Of a stretch of 64,000 nucleotides of DNA, positions 25,318-34,217 are shown in pieces. The translations under genes and the position numbers were made by a program. The stretch covers positions 496,001 through 560,000 of the forward strand of contig NZ_AP025511.1 in the NCBI RefSeq assembly GCF_024347635.1, in the 5' to 3' direction. The notes beneath the pieces are model-generated. The model worked only from the letters and a program-made list of their open reading frames with translations, did not search any database and was not told the DNA's origin. Source of the stretch: Vibrio tasmaniensis (lineage in GTDB: Bacteria; Pseudomonadota; Gammaproteobacteria; Enterobacterales; Vibrionaceae). Each line of letters opens with the position of its first letter. The stretch's first letter is position 1.

Positions 25318-26001
25318 CTACTTTTCAAGACGATAGCCAAACTTGGGTACCGTTTTTAGCATTGAATGCTTAAATGATTTATCCACAGTATTCCTTAATA
25401 GATAAATGTGGCTACGCAACACATCCTTATCGGGGATATCTTCCCCCCATAAAAGATGAATCAATGCATCACGAGAGACCACCTCTCCTTGGGCTTTGAC
25501 CAATGCGTGCAGTATTTGATACATGATAGGTGTCGTGATCAACCTTTGCCCTGCACGACTAACTGCTTTCGTTTTTTCATCAATTTCAAGATCGCCAAAC
25601 GTTAACTTGCCTGCTGTTACATTTCCTCTATAGCGCTTAATCAGGGCACTAAGTCGAACTTCGAGCTCCGGGAAGTTAAAAGGTTTACTGACAAAATCAT
25701 CGACGCCATTCTCGAAACCTTTCAACAAATCTTCTTGCCCGTTTAAGGCCGTAAGCATCAGTACTGGTGTACTGCATCCGTTCTCGCGTAACTCTTTAGC
25801 TACCTGCATGCCGTCTTTCTTTGGCATCATCACATCGAGAATAATGGCATCAAACTCATTTTCTAACGCCAGCTTCAAGCCCAACTCTCCATTGTCAGCG
25901 AAATCGACCTCTGCGCCTTTCACTTCTAAAAAGTCGGCCAAAATACCCTGCAACTCGTCATTATCTTCAACGATTAAAATTTGTTTACCTGACAGCATCA
26001 T
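25318..26001 (-). CDS. OmpR/PhoB-family response regulator
   Basis: Response regulator of 227 residues: receiver domain with acidic pocket VEDND, phospho-acceptor Asp in ILDVMMPKKDG, conserved Thr in MLTA and Lys in SKPF, then a winged-helix DNA-binding domain ending PKFGYRLEK. It is divergent from the RND adaptor gene. The 185-bp intergenic region contains three copies of GTCGAATT, two as direct repeats 11 bp apart, which is the spacing this family uses. Autoregulation and pump control are therefore likely. A second possible ATG lies one codon in. Confidence 0.92.
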   Translation of the reverse strand: MMLSGKQILIVEDNDELQGILADFLEVKGAEVDFADNGELGLKLALENEFDAIILDVMMPKKDGMQVAKELRENGCSTPVLMLTALNGQEDLLKGFENGVDDFVSKPFNFPELEVRLSALIKRYRGNVTAGKLTFGDLEIDEKTKAVSRAGQRLITTPIMYQILHALVKAQGEVVSRDALIHLLWGEDIPDKDVLRSHIYLLRNTVDKSFKHSMLKTVPKFGYRLEK

Positions 26002-26049
26002 CTACTCGCTCTATTGCGATTCACACTACTGAGATCATAATGAACCTAG

Positions 26050-26098
26050 GTCGAATTAATGTCGAATTTAACGATAAGCTACACCAATGAAATTCGAC
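26050..26098. promoter_or_regulatory. Putative response-regulator operator (GTCGAATT repeats)
   Basis: GTCGAATT at 26050-26057 and 26061-26068 (11-bp period) and inverted AATTCGAC at 26091-26098. A related ACTCGAC lies near 26134. They sit between the regulator and efflux genes. Confidence 0.6.
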
Positions 26099-26186
26099 GT
26101 TGATCATCACACTTTCATATCCATTTTGACATAAACTCGACATTGACCATTTCATACTATCCCTATTGAAACATCGGGAATTGATT

Positions 26187-26969
26187 ATGAAACCAATACT
26201 ACTTGCTTGCCTATTAACTTATGCGGTAGCCATACCATCAGCACACGCTATTGATCTTATTGGACAAACCGTCAGCAAATCACCACTCAACGTCGTAGCC
26301 GAAGTCAGTGGAGTCGTGCAAGTTGCAAATCTAGACTCTGGAGACAGCGTTAAGAAAGGACAATTGATTGCAGCAGTAAAAACACAAGACTTCGACCTAG
26401 CTGTTGCAACCCAAACGGCAAACCTCGCTTTGGCTCAAGCCGACTTGCAGCTCAAACAATCTGTATACCAACGTTATGTTGAACTTCGCCAGAAAAATAG
26501 TCTCTCTCAGAATGAACTCGACATCGCCAATGCCGACTATTTGAGTGCTAAAGCAAAACTCACACTCGCAAAAATTGAATTGAGCAATGCAAAACAAGAC
26601 TTAGCCGACACCTCTATCACATCAGACATCGAGGGCTTTGTGGTAAGCCGAAGTGCAGAAAATGGCGCTTGGGTAAATCAAGGCGACCCACTCTACAAGC
26701 TAGTGAATATCGACACCTTAACGGTGCGTTTGCTTGCTAGCGAATACGACATCAATGACCTTAACGTAGGGCAATCTATCGAGCTATGGGCTGAGGCTAA
26801 TCCAGCAGCCAAAGTCATTGCCACAATTAATCGCATCGGTGTGGAAGTGGATAGCCAAACGATGGCCTACCCAGTAGAAATTGACATCAGTAATCCCGAT
26901 CACGCACTCAAACCTGGAATGTCGATTCATGCATCGACCAAGGTTACTGCATTCGCGTTGAATCAATAG
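26187..26969 (+). CDS. RND efflux periplasmic adaptor subunit
   Basis: Membrane-fusion protein of 260 residues, shorter than the 350-400 typical of the family. ATG 26187 follows GGGA 8 nt upstream; the signal peptide ends SAHA. The biotinyl-lipoyl half (VVAEVSGVVQVANLDSGDSVKKGQLIA), a short coiled-coil hairpin (about residues 70-120) and the second lipoyl half (DIEGFVVSRSAENGAWVNQGDPLYKL) are visible, then a beta-barrel. The usual C-terminal membrane-proximal domain is reduced. It is 9 bp upstream of the RND pump gene, so it forms an operon. No outer-membrane channel gene is present; TolC is the likely partner. Confidence 0.9.
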   Translation: MKPILLACLLTYAVAIPSAHAIDLIGQTVSKSPLNVVAEVSGVVQVANLDSGDSVKKGQLIAAVKTQDFDLAVATQTANLALAQADLQLKQSVYQRYVELRQKNSLSQNELDIANADYLSAKAKLTLAKIELSNAKQDLADTSITSDIEGFVVSRSAENGAWVNQGDPLYKLVNIDTLTVRLLASEYDINDLNVGQSIELWAEANPAAKVIATINRIGVEVDSQTMAYPVEIDISNPDHALKPGMSIHASTKVTAFALNQ

Positions 26970-26978
26970 GAATCACTT

Positions 26979-29900
26979 ATGCCATCAATTATCGCTTATT
27001 TTGCACAACGCAGCTTTCTGGCTCGAATCGTCACTATCATGGTACTGATGCTCGGCGCCGCTTCAATGTATACCCTTAAGTTACAAGAATATCCGGATGT
27101 TGCTTTTGAAACGGTCGAGATAGAAACTTCCTATCCGGGCGCAACAGCGCAAGACATTGAACTCAATATCACCAACCCCATCGAAAAAGAACTGCGCAGC
27201 GTACAGGGGCTGAATTACTTTTCCTCTCAATCCAGTGATGGCATCTCCTACATAGAGGCAGAACTACTGCCGGGTGAAGATGCCGCAAAGGTTCTGCGAG
27301 ATATTCAGCAGGCCGTCGATCGCGTCAGTAATTTACCCAAAGATATCACTGCGCCACCTGTGGTCACTCAAAAGGTGACATCTTCTTTTGAAGTTCTCAC
27401 CTTTGGGGTCAGCCTCAATGCTGCAGCAAAAAATGACGGTGCTAACCTTGAGATAGAAAGCTCAAGTTCTGAGAGCTTAATGTCAGAGAACTTGGTGTCA
27501 AAGAGCTTAGAACTAGAGAACAGTACACAAGCACAAAACCTTCAGCAATACGCATATCAACTAGAGAAACGAGTTAACGCAGTTCCAGGTGTGAGTAGCG
27601 TGAGCTTGTCTGGATACAACGAGCGTGAGTTTTGGGTAGAAATCGCACCAGAAAAAATCAGCCGTTACCAATTAACTTTTGACGAGGTTAGCCAAGCAAT
27701 TAATCGACGTAACCTTTCTCAATCAGGAGGTGTAGTCGAATCTTGGGTCAATGAACAAAAGATTGTCACCATGACTCAAGTGCATAGTGCTCAAGAAATT
27801 GCAGATATCGTCATCAAAGCGCTGCCCAATGGTTCAGTCATCAAGGTTTCTGACGTCGCTACCGTTGAAGATACATTTGCGAGAGCATCACAGCTTGGCG
27901 TAATCAATGGTGAAGAAGCTGTACTGTTTTCGATAACCAACAGTGCCAGTGCCGACATCATAGCCACTGTAGACAACGTAAAAGCGCTATTGGAAAAAGA
28001 ACAGGCTAAGGTTGATGGTCAATACCACTTCCAATACGGCTTGAACCTCGCCGACGATATGAATGACAAATTTTCAATTGTATCGACCAACGGTGCCATT
28101 GGCTTGGTGCTCGTGTTAGCCGTACTTAGTCTGATATTAAAGCGTCAGGTCGCATTCTGGGTTTCGATGTCGATCCCGTTTTGTATATTGGGTGTGATGA
28201 TTGTATTGCCAGCTGTTGGGCTCAACCTCGACAGTATTACCCTCGCCGCTTTATTGCTGGTGATCGGCATAATCGTTGATGACTCGGTGATCGTCGCTGA
28301 AAGTATCTATCAAGAAAAAGAACAAGGTAAGACCGCTCTGCAAGCCGCCATTTCAGGTACTCAGAAAGTTATTAAACCAATTATCGCGAGCTTAACCACC
28401 ACAGCACTCGTGTTCATTCCGATGTTCTTCATTCCGGGAACCATGGGTAAAGTGGTCGTGGTTATCCCAATAACCGTCATCGCTGCGTTACTGTTTTCAT
28501 TGGCAGAATGTACATTCACGCTTCCTGCGCATTTAAGCGGTGCTCTAGAACCGAAAAAAAGCAAAAACGAGAACCATGATTCTTCAGAAAAAGACCGTTT
28601 TTCGGGTGTCAGCCGTACCTATAAAGCGTGGCTTACAAAGAGCATTCAATATAAGAAATCTGTGATTGCAGGAGCCTTGGTTGCCAGTGCTTTGTCTGCG
28701 GGCTTGGTTACCACACTTAAGCTCGATATTTTCCCAGCGGAAGCCGCCAAGTACATCGATATTTATACCGAGGTCGACCCTGGCACACCATTAGATAAAG
28801 TACGTGATGCGCATTTAGCGATAGAAGAAGCAATAGCCGCATTACCAAGTAATGAGAGAGTATCTTACAACCTCAGTTATGCGTCCCCTGTTAGTACAGG
28901 CTTGTTAATACTCACGAGTTACGAGCAGCGAGCACGTACCGCTGACCAAATCATTGTCGACTTGAACACGCAGCTTGCAGATATTCAACAAGACATGTTC
29001 GTTAAATTCTCTGTCGATGCAGGCGGACCTCCTCCGGGCGAACCCATTGAAATGCGAGTGTTAGGTGGTACTGAACAAGAACGTAACCATGCCGTCACTA
29101 TCGCAAGCGAATGGCTATCGACACAGCATGGTATCGCTGGCGTGACCAATAATGAGGCCTTAAAAGATCCTCAACTGAGTATTGTTCCTCAATACGAATG
29201 GTTAGCAAAATACAACCTGACGGTGTCAGATTTAGCAACCACACTGCGCTTAGCCTTTGAGGGCGACTCAGTGACATCAACATGGCTAGGCGATCAAGAG
29301 GTCGATATTCGAGTCATTCTGGAAAAGGAATACCGTGATATCCAACGTTTGGCTACCACTAAGATCTTCACCCCTGATGGCCGCCAAGTGCCTCTTAGCC
29401 GCTTGGCGAAAGTCGAGCAAATTGAAGCACCACGTATGATTAAACACTACAACGCAGAACGTGAAGTCACCGTTACGGCGCAGATCACCGATGACACGGT
29501 CAGCTCCGTTGTTCTGTCGGATCAAATGTTGAGTGAACTTCAAGGCCAATATTCACAAAATGTCAGTATTGATATTGGTGGTGAAGCAGAAAGCACCAAT
29601 GAAACCATGAGCGGTTTTTTGGTCGCGTTCCCAGCAGCAATGATAGCGATCTACTTTGTACTAGCAGTTATGTTCAACTCATTGGTTCAACCTTTACTGG
29701 TTATGGCGGTGATTCCGTTTGCGGTCATTGCTGCATTGATGGCTCTAGTGGTTCACATGCAAGCTTTGTCAATGTTTGCCTTAATCGGCGTGCTTGGTAT
29801 GACAGGTGTGGTGGTTAACAACTCACTGGTGCTGATCAATCGAATTAATGAACTAAGAGCGGAAGGCCATCCCGTGGTAGAGGCCATCATAGAGGCATCA

Positions 29901-30113
29901 GTAAGCCGTTTACGACCGATCTTACTGACCTCAATCACAACGGTGGTGGGCTTGCTACCATTGGCTTACGGCTTAGGGGGTACCGATGTTTACATGGGGC
30001 CAATGTCATTAACGTTAGGTTACGGATTATTGTTCTCACTGCCAATCGTCCTATTCGTTATCCCTAGTTTATACGGCTTATGTTTCGCAAAATCACAACC
30101 TAAGGAGTCTTAG
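26979..30113 (+). CDS. RND-family efflux permease (AcrB/HAE1-like)
   Basis: Inner-membrane pump of 1044 residues, normal length. An N-terminal helix starts the protein, followed by EYPDVAFETVEIETSYPGATAQDIE. The transmembrane proton-relay aspartates are in TM4 (GIIVDDSVIVAES). A second helix cluster (AVMFNSLVQPLLVMAVIPFAV and GMTGVVVNNSLVLINR) closes the protein. A Ser/Glu/Leu-rich insertion at about residues 155-183 is built of 15-bp repeats and lies in the porter domain before the LQQYAYQLEKR helix. A strong terminator follows. Drug or detergent export with the upstream adaptor is expected; substrates are unknown. Confidence 0.95.
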   Translation: MPSIIAYFAQRSFLARIVTIMVLMLGAASMYTLKLQEYPDVAFETVEIETSYPGATAQDIELNITNPIEKELRSVQGLNYFSSQSSDGISYIEAELLPGEDAAKVLRDIQQAVDRVSNLPKDITAPPVVTQKVTSSFEVLTFGVSLNAAAKNDGANLEIESSSSESLMSENLVSKSLELENSTQAQNLQQYAYQLEKRVNAVPGVSSVSLSGYNEREFWVEIAPEKISRYQLTFDEVSQAINRRNLSQSGGVVESWVNEQKIVTMTQVHSAQEIADIVIKALPNGSVIKVSDVATVEDTFARASQLGVINGEEAVLFSITNSASADIIATVDNVKALLEKEQAKVDGQYHFQYGLNLADDMNDKFSIVSTNGAIGLVLVLAVLSLILKRQVAFWVSMSIPFCILGVMIVLPAVGLNLDSITLAALLLVIGIIVDDSVIVAESIYQEKEQGKTALQAAISGTQKVIKPIIASLTTTALVFIPMFFIPGTMGKVVVVIPITVIAALLFSLAECTFTLPAHLSGALEPKKSKNENHDSSEKDRFSGVSRTYKAWLTKSIQYKKSVIAGALVASALSAGLVTTLKLDIFPAEAAKYIDIYTEVDPGTPLDKVRDAHLAIEEAIAALPSNERVSYNLSYASPVSTGLLILTSYEQRARTADQIIVDLNTQLADIQQDMFVKFSVDAGGPPPGEPIEMRVLGGTEQERNHAVTIASEWLSTQHGIAGVTNNEALKDPQLSIVPQYEWLAKYNLTVSDLATTLRLAFEGDSVTSTWLGDQEVDIRVILEKEYRDIQRLATTKIFTPDGRQVPLSRLAKVEQIEAPRMIKHYNAEREVTVTAQITDDTVSSVVLSDQMLSELQGQYSQNVSIDIGGEAESTNETMSGFLVAFPAAMIAIYFVLAVMFNSLVQPLLVMAVIPFAVIAALMALVVHMQALSMFALIGVLGMTGVVVNNSLVLINRINELRAEGHPVVEAIIEASVSRLRPILLTSITTVVGLLPLAYGLGGTDVYMGPMSLTLGYGLLFSLPIVLFVIPSLYGLCFAKSQPKES
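27471..27515 (+). repeat. 15-bp in-frame repeats in RND pump gene
   Basis: Three degenerate 15-bp units at 27471, 27486 and 27501, with the start of a fourth (GAGAAC). They encode ESLMS-ENLVS-KSLEL-EN. Unit length equals that of the repeat in the debranching-type gene at 12616. Confidence 0.75.
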
Positions 30114-30515
30114 TTTACTCTTAATCAAGCCGCGCTTAGCAAATAGCGCGGCACTGAATCTACACCATTTTATTTTACTGCCTTGAGCGCCACGACTTTG
30201 AAGCAATTAAAGTAGTGGCGCTCTTTTTTTTTATCTATCACGATTAACTCCACTCCCCTGCTCTCTGCCGCTCTATTCTCTAAAAGTTTCATCCACCACG
30301 GACTTCGTGTCTTTATACTGTACAAACAAAAAAAACACCTGCGTGTCATTATGACTTTCAACTGGCCATGTCAATTTAACTCAAACATTCACAACACAAA
30401 GCAAAACAATCAGTATTGATAAGCATTCTCATTATTGGCATAGTACATGCAACTCCAAAAAGTAAGATAGTTGAGTATCCTTAATGAGATAACTTCTCTA
30501 AATAAAGGTAATGAT
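30114..30515 (+). promoter_or_regulatory. Intergenic region: terminator and fpr promoter with Fur-like site
   Basis: This 402-bp stretch has no credible gene. A stem GCCGCGCT/AGCGCGGC follows the pump gene. A strong terminator with stem GAGCGCCAC / GTGGCGCTC and T9 lies at 30185-30232. GATAAGCATTCTCATTATT at 30419-30437 matches about 14 of 19 positions of the Fur consensus, about 80 bp before the reductase start, so iron control is possible but unproven. Confidence 0.6.
30185..30232 (+). terminator. Strong terminator of the RND operon
   Basis: Stem GAGCGCCAC-ACTTT pairing with AAAGT-GTGGCGCTC, one mismatch each side, and a run of nine T. Confidence 0.92.
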
Positions 30516-31319
30516 ATGACAGATATTCCTCATGGCTTAGTAACCGGAAAAGTCGTACACAAGACCGAATGGACAGAGCAACTGTTCTCGCTTCAAGTCA
30601 GTGCGCCAGTCTCGCCCTACCAAGCAGGGCAATTCACTAAGCTAGGACTACGTAACAGTGAAGGCGAGTTTGTTAGACGTGCTTACTCAATGGTGAATGC
30701 GCCAGAGCACGAACACGGGCATCAGTCGCTTGAGTTTTTAATTGTTAAGGATCAAAACGGTCAGCTCTCTCCTCAACTTCATCAATTGAAGGTAGGCGAC
30801 GACATCTTTGTCGGTAAAGACCCAACTGGGTTCATGACATTAGAGGAGATCCCAGAGATCGCAGATGATCTATGGATGCTTTCAACCGGAACGGCCGTGG
30901 GCCCTTTTATCTCTATGCTCGAAAGCCTGTTGATAGAACAACAAGGCAAAGTAGATTTCAAAAAAACAGCGTCGTTCAACAACTTTGTGCTGGTTCACGC
31001 TGTAAGAACAGAGCAAGACCTCACGTATCAAGATCGAATCAATCAACTCGTTGAACACTTTCAGGGGAAACTTAAGTATGTGCCAATTATTTCTAGAGAA
31101 TCAGTCACCGGAACTTTGCGCGGACGAATCCCAAGCTTGTTACTTGGAGGCGACCTTGAACGAGCCTCGTCTCTCGCTATCAACCAAAGACATAGTTTCT
31201 TCTATCTTTGCGGTAATCCCCAAATGGTTCGAGACACGAGCGAAGCACTAACATCATTGGGATTACAAAAACACTTACGTAAGAAGCCAGGTCAATTTAG
31301 TAGCGAGAACTATTGGTAA
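30516..31319 (+). CDS. fpr: Ferredoxin--NADP reductase
   Basis: Flavoprotein of 267 residues. ATG 30516 has AAAGG 7 nt upstream; an earlier in-frame start is unsupported. The FAD-binding motif RRAYSMVNAP, an NADP-binding loop GTAVGPFISML, YLCGNPQMV and the terminal GQFSSENYW are those of bacterial Fpr. It moves electrons between NADPH and ferredoxin or flavodoxin in the cytoplasm, supporting Fe-S and oxidative-stress repair. A Fur-like sequence lies upstream. The DUF1971 gene follows by 67 bp on the same strand. Confidence 0.92.
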   Translation: MTDIPHGLVTGKVVHKTEWTEQLFSLQVSAPVSPYQAGQFTKLGLRNSEGEFVRRAYSMVNAPEHEHGHQSLEFLIVKDQNGQLSPQLHQLKVGDDIFVGKDPTGFMTLEEIPEIADDLWMLSTGTAVGPFISMLESLLIEQQGKVDFKKTASFNNFVLVHAVRTEQDLTYQDRINQLVEHFQGKLKYVPIISRESVTGTLRGRIPSLLLGGDLERASSLAINQRHSFFYLCGNPQMVRDTSEALTSLGLQKHLRKKPGQFSSENYW

Positions 31320-31386
31320 CCACGGTCATCAATTCAATTGAAGCTAAAAGCTTGTATTCAAAATACAGACAGATAAGAGGTTGTAT

Positions 31387-31719
31387 ATGAGTCATTTACG
31401 TATCCCATCACATTGGAAAATTCAGCGCTCAACGCCATTTTTCACCAAAGACAACACACCAGCAGCATTGCTTAATCATCACAATACCGCTGAAGGTGTT
31501 TTTGGGCAGATCTGCGTAATGGAAGGCACCGTCACCTTCTATGGTTTTGCGGATGCAGACGCGACAGAACCAGAAAGCGTTATCACAATCGAAGCTGGGC
31601 AATTTGCCACCAGCCCACCTCAATATTGGCATCGAGTAGAACTGAGCGACGACGCACAATTCAACATTAACTTCTGGTCAGAAAAAGAGACCAAGAAGAT
31701 GTTCAACACCCGAAAGTAA
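31387..31719 (+). CDS. DUF1971 cupin-like protein (TehB N-terminal domain type)
   Basis: Small beta-rich protein of 110 residues starting at ATG 31387 with AAGAGG 7 nt upstream. The sequence (STPFFTKDNTPAALL, HHNTAEGVFGQICVMEGTVTFYG, PPQYWHRVELSDDAQFNINFW) matches DUF1971, the domain fused to the N-terminus of some tellurite-resistance TehB proteins. A histidine in the PPQYWH turn is typical of cupin folds. Here it is stand-alone. Its function is unknown; it may be co-transcribed with fpr. Confidence 0.85.
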   Translation: MSHLRIPSHWKIQRSTPFFTKDNTPAALLNHHNTAEGVFGQICVMEGTVTFYGFADADATEPESVITIEAGQFATSPPQYWHRVELSDDAQFNINFWSEKETKKMFNTRK

Positions 31720-31942
31720 GATCCATTCAATATTGATGAACTTATAAGCAAGCTACTTCGTAGTGTGATTTTCGATGTTCAAAAAGTGATGATAGAAGAC
31801 CAAATAACCATAGTAATTACAGTGACTAATGGTGATAGACAAGACAAAAAAACTCTAGCACACTGGACAAAGTTATTAGTTTTAATCCCGTTTCAGATAA
31901 TGGATAAGTGGATTATTTATATTTTAGGTAAGAGAGGAAGCC

Positions 31943-32938
31943 ATGCTCAACATTGCTTTTTTTAGCTCAAAATCATACGACGAAAAATCATTTGAACTTG
32001 CAAAAGGCGAACTCAATGCCGAGTTCCATTTTCACGATTTTCGACTCACAACAACAACAGCAAAAATGGCGCACGACAACGAAGTCGTTTGTGCGTTTGT
32101 AAACGACGACCTATCGCGAGATGTGCTAGAGATTCTAGCAAAAGGCGGCACTAAGCTGATTGCGATGCGCTGCGCGGGCTTTGATAAAGTCGACTTAGAC
32201 GCAGCCAAAGAGTTTGGTCTGCAAGTGGTCCGTGTCCCTGCTTATTCTCCCGAGTCTGTAGCAGAACACACGGTCGGTATGATGATGTGTTTGAACCGCA
32301 AGTTACACAAAGCATACCAACGTACTCGTGACGCGAACTTCTCTCTTGAGGGACTAGTTGGCTTTAACTTCCACGGAAAAACCGTTGGTGTGATCGGCTC
32401 TGGAAAAATTGGCCTAGCGACCATGCGTATTCTGAAAGGTTTAGGCATGAACATCCTATGCTACGACCCGTACCCGAACCCATTGGCAAAAGAGCTGGGT
32501 GCTAAATACGTAGAACTCGACGAGCTTTACCAAGAATCTGACGTGATTTCTCTGCACTGCCCGATGAGCAAAGAGAACTATCACCTGTTGGATGCAACGG
32601 CATTTGGCAAAATGAAAGATGGTGTGATGATCGTCAACACCAGTCGCGGTGAGCTGCTTGATTCGACAGCCGCAATTGAAGCGCTCAAACAAAGCAAGAT
32701 TGGTGCGCTTGGCCTTGATGTCTACGACAACGAGAAAGAGCTGTTCTTCCAAGATAAATCTAACGATGTGATTGTGGATGACGTATTCCGTCGCCTATCC
32801 GCTTGTCACAACGTATTGTTCACTGGTCACCAAGCCTTCTTAACTAAAGATGCTTTGTTCAACATCGCCAATACAACGCTAACCAGTGTTGATGCCTTCT
32901 TTACAGGCAACACCAGCGGCAACGAATTAGTCGAATAA
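31943..32938 (+). CDS. ldhA: D-lactate dehydrogenase
   Basis: NAD-dependent D-2-hydroxyacid dehydrogenase of 331 residues, fermentative LdhA type. The nucleotide-binding loop is VGVIGSGKIGLA with the acidic YDPYP after it. Catalytic residues are in NTSRGELLD (Arg), GLDVYDNEKELFF (Glu region) and TGHQAFLT (His). It reduces pyruvate to D-lactate under low oxygen. AAGAGAGGAAG lies just before ATG 31943. A strong terminator follows at 33023. Confidence 0.95.
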   Translation: MLNIAFFSSKSYDEKSFELAKGELNAEFHFHDFRLTTTTAKMAHDNEVVCAFVNDDLSRDVLEILAKGGTKLIAMRCAGFDKVDLDAAKEFGLQVVRVPAYSPESVAEHTVGMMMCLNRKLHKAYQRTRDANFSLEGLVGFNFHGKTVGVIGSGKIGLATMRILKGLGMNILCYDPYPNPLAKELGAKYVELDELYQESDVISLHCPMSKENYHLLDATAFGKMKDGVMIVNTSRGELLDSTAAIEALKQSKIGALGLDVYDNEKELFFQDKSNDVIVDDVFRRLSACHNVLFTGHQAFLTKDALFNIANTTLTSVDAFFTGNTSGNELVE

Positions 32939-33022
32939 CGGGCTGAATTAATAGCAGACTGCTTTAATAACAGACCGTTTTAGTAACAGGTTTTTTAATA
33001 AAAGATCGTTTTCTAAAATATC

Positions 33023-33059
33023 AAGCCACGCTAGTCCTAAGTGAACAGCGTGGCTTTTT
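33023..33059 (+). terminator. Terminator after ldhA
   Basis: Stem AAGCCACGCT / AGCGTGGCTT with a 14-nt loop and T5. Degenerate repeats of TTTTAATAACAG type lie between the ldhA stop and this stem. Confidence 0.9.
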
Positions 33060-33085
33060 CGTTTATCTAGTATTCAAAAACAGCT

Positions 33086-33958
33086 CTAAACGCAGAAATG
33101 ACAATCCTCGACATCCAAACCATAAACGCCTTTGCGAATAGCTAGATGCTCTGCACCAGCCTTCACGCCCATTTCATAACCTGCATTCAAGACAGTTTGA
33201 TCCATGGTTAATCGCTTCACCGCAAACGCTTCTGGCGGCGCAATCACCTTGATGGTCGCATCTTTTGGAGGGTTACGAATGAACTCTAAAGATTGGTTGT
33301 AGTTTTCAGCACGTACCGCCATCGACTCAGCAATGTTTGGGAATTTCTTTAACAGCTTTTTCAGCATCCACTGATACTTCTGCGGTTTCATTCGGTAGCT
33401 AAGTGGGTGAGATAGAATCACAGTAATGTCACGTGCACCACGACGATAGGCTTCACGAACCGGAATTGAATCCGCGACACCACCATCGGTATAGCAACCA
33501 CCCGAGAAACACGGTGTCTCACGGTAAGCGATAGGTAGCGCCGTTGTCGCTTCAACCACATTAGATAGGTTTTCTGGCTTGATATGATAATAATCCGCAC
33601 TGCCAGTATCGACGTTGGTTACAGCAGCAATCAAGGGAACACTTGAGAACAGCTCACCGCAATCGAGTGGATAGCGTTGATTAGATTCATCCCACAACCA
33701 CTTAACGTCGACCAAATTTCCCCCTTTGGCAAAGCGAGCAGGGTTAAAGAAGGTCTTGTCGGTTGCCATCGTGGTGATCACGTTGTAGCTACGCTTCGGA
33801 GCTTGAGATAAGTAACCAACAAGGTTCGACACACCCGCTGATACGCCAATAGCAAAATCATAAGGGCGGAAATCGTCTTGCATAAAGGCGTCTAACACTC
33901 CGGCAGCGAAGATGCCTCTCATTGCCCCACCTTCAACGATTAATGCGCTTTTACTCAT
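33086..33958 (-). CDS. Patatin-like phospholipase family protein
   Basis: Cytoplasmic patatin of 290 residues. ATG 33958 (MSKSALIVEGGAMRG) is the family start. The oxyanion GGAMRG, the nucleophile elbow GVSAGVS and the catalytic Asp in DGGV are all present, forming the Ser-Asp dyad. It resembles YjjU-like patatins. The C-terminus ends with two cysteines (VEDCHFCV). Lipid acyl-hydrolase activity is likely; the substrate is unknown. An octamer repeat lies about 150-190 bp upstream in the probable promoter region. Confidence 0.9.
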   Translation of the reverse strand: MSKSALIVEGGAMRGIFAAGVLDAFMQDDFRPYDFAIGVSAGVSNLVGYLSQAPKRSYNVITTMATDKTFFNPARFAKGGNLVDVKWLWDESNQRYPLDCGELFSSVPLIAAVTNVDTGSADYYHIKPENLSNVVEATTALPIAYRETPCFSGGCYTDGGVADSIPVREAYRRGARDITVILSHPLSYRMKPQKYQWMLKKLLKKFPNIAESMAVRAENYNQSLEFIRNPPKDATIKVIAPPEAFAVKRLTMDQTVLNAGYEMGVKAGAEHLAIRKGVYGLDVEDCHFCV

Positions 33959-34106
33959 CTCAAACTCTATTACTTTATAAACTGATAGCTGTAGGATAAT
34001 CCCGTCCATTTAATAAAGATAATGGGATGTTTTTATCAATTTGATAGGTAAAAACTATCATTAGGTAATAGCCTAAGATTCAATAGCTTAATAGCTTAAT
34101 TACTTA

Positions 34107-34145
34107 TTTATTTGTTTATTTGTTTATTTGTTTATTTGTTTATTT
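34107..34145. repeat. TTTATTTG octamer repeat
   Basis: Four full TTTATTTG units plus a near-complete fifth. They sit between the catalase terminator and the patatin gene start, upstream of patatin. Confidence 0.95.
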
Positions 34146-34157
34146 AGAACAGGGATC

Positions 34158-34192
34158 AAAAAAGGCCATCGAGTGATTCACTCAACGGCCTT
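34158..34192 (-). terminator. Terminator of the catalase gene
   Basis: Read leftward: stem AAGGCCGTTGAGTG / CACTCGATGGCCTT with one mismatch and a T6 tract, about 26 bp after the catalase stop. Confidence 0.9.
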
Positions 34193-34217
34193 TCGATTAA
34201 CTAATCAAGCTTATTGA

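Noticed and set aside
26166-26186. Earlier start for the RND adaptor
   Set aside because: It adds charged residues before the signal peptide; ATG 26187 has a proper ribosome site.
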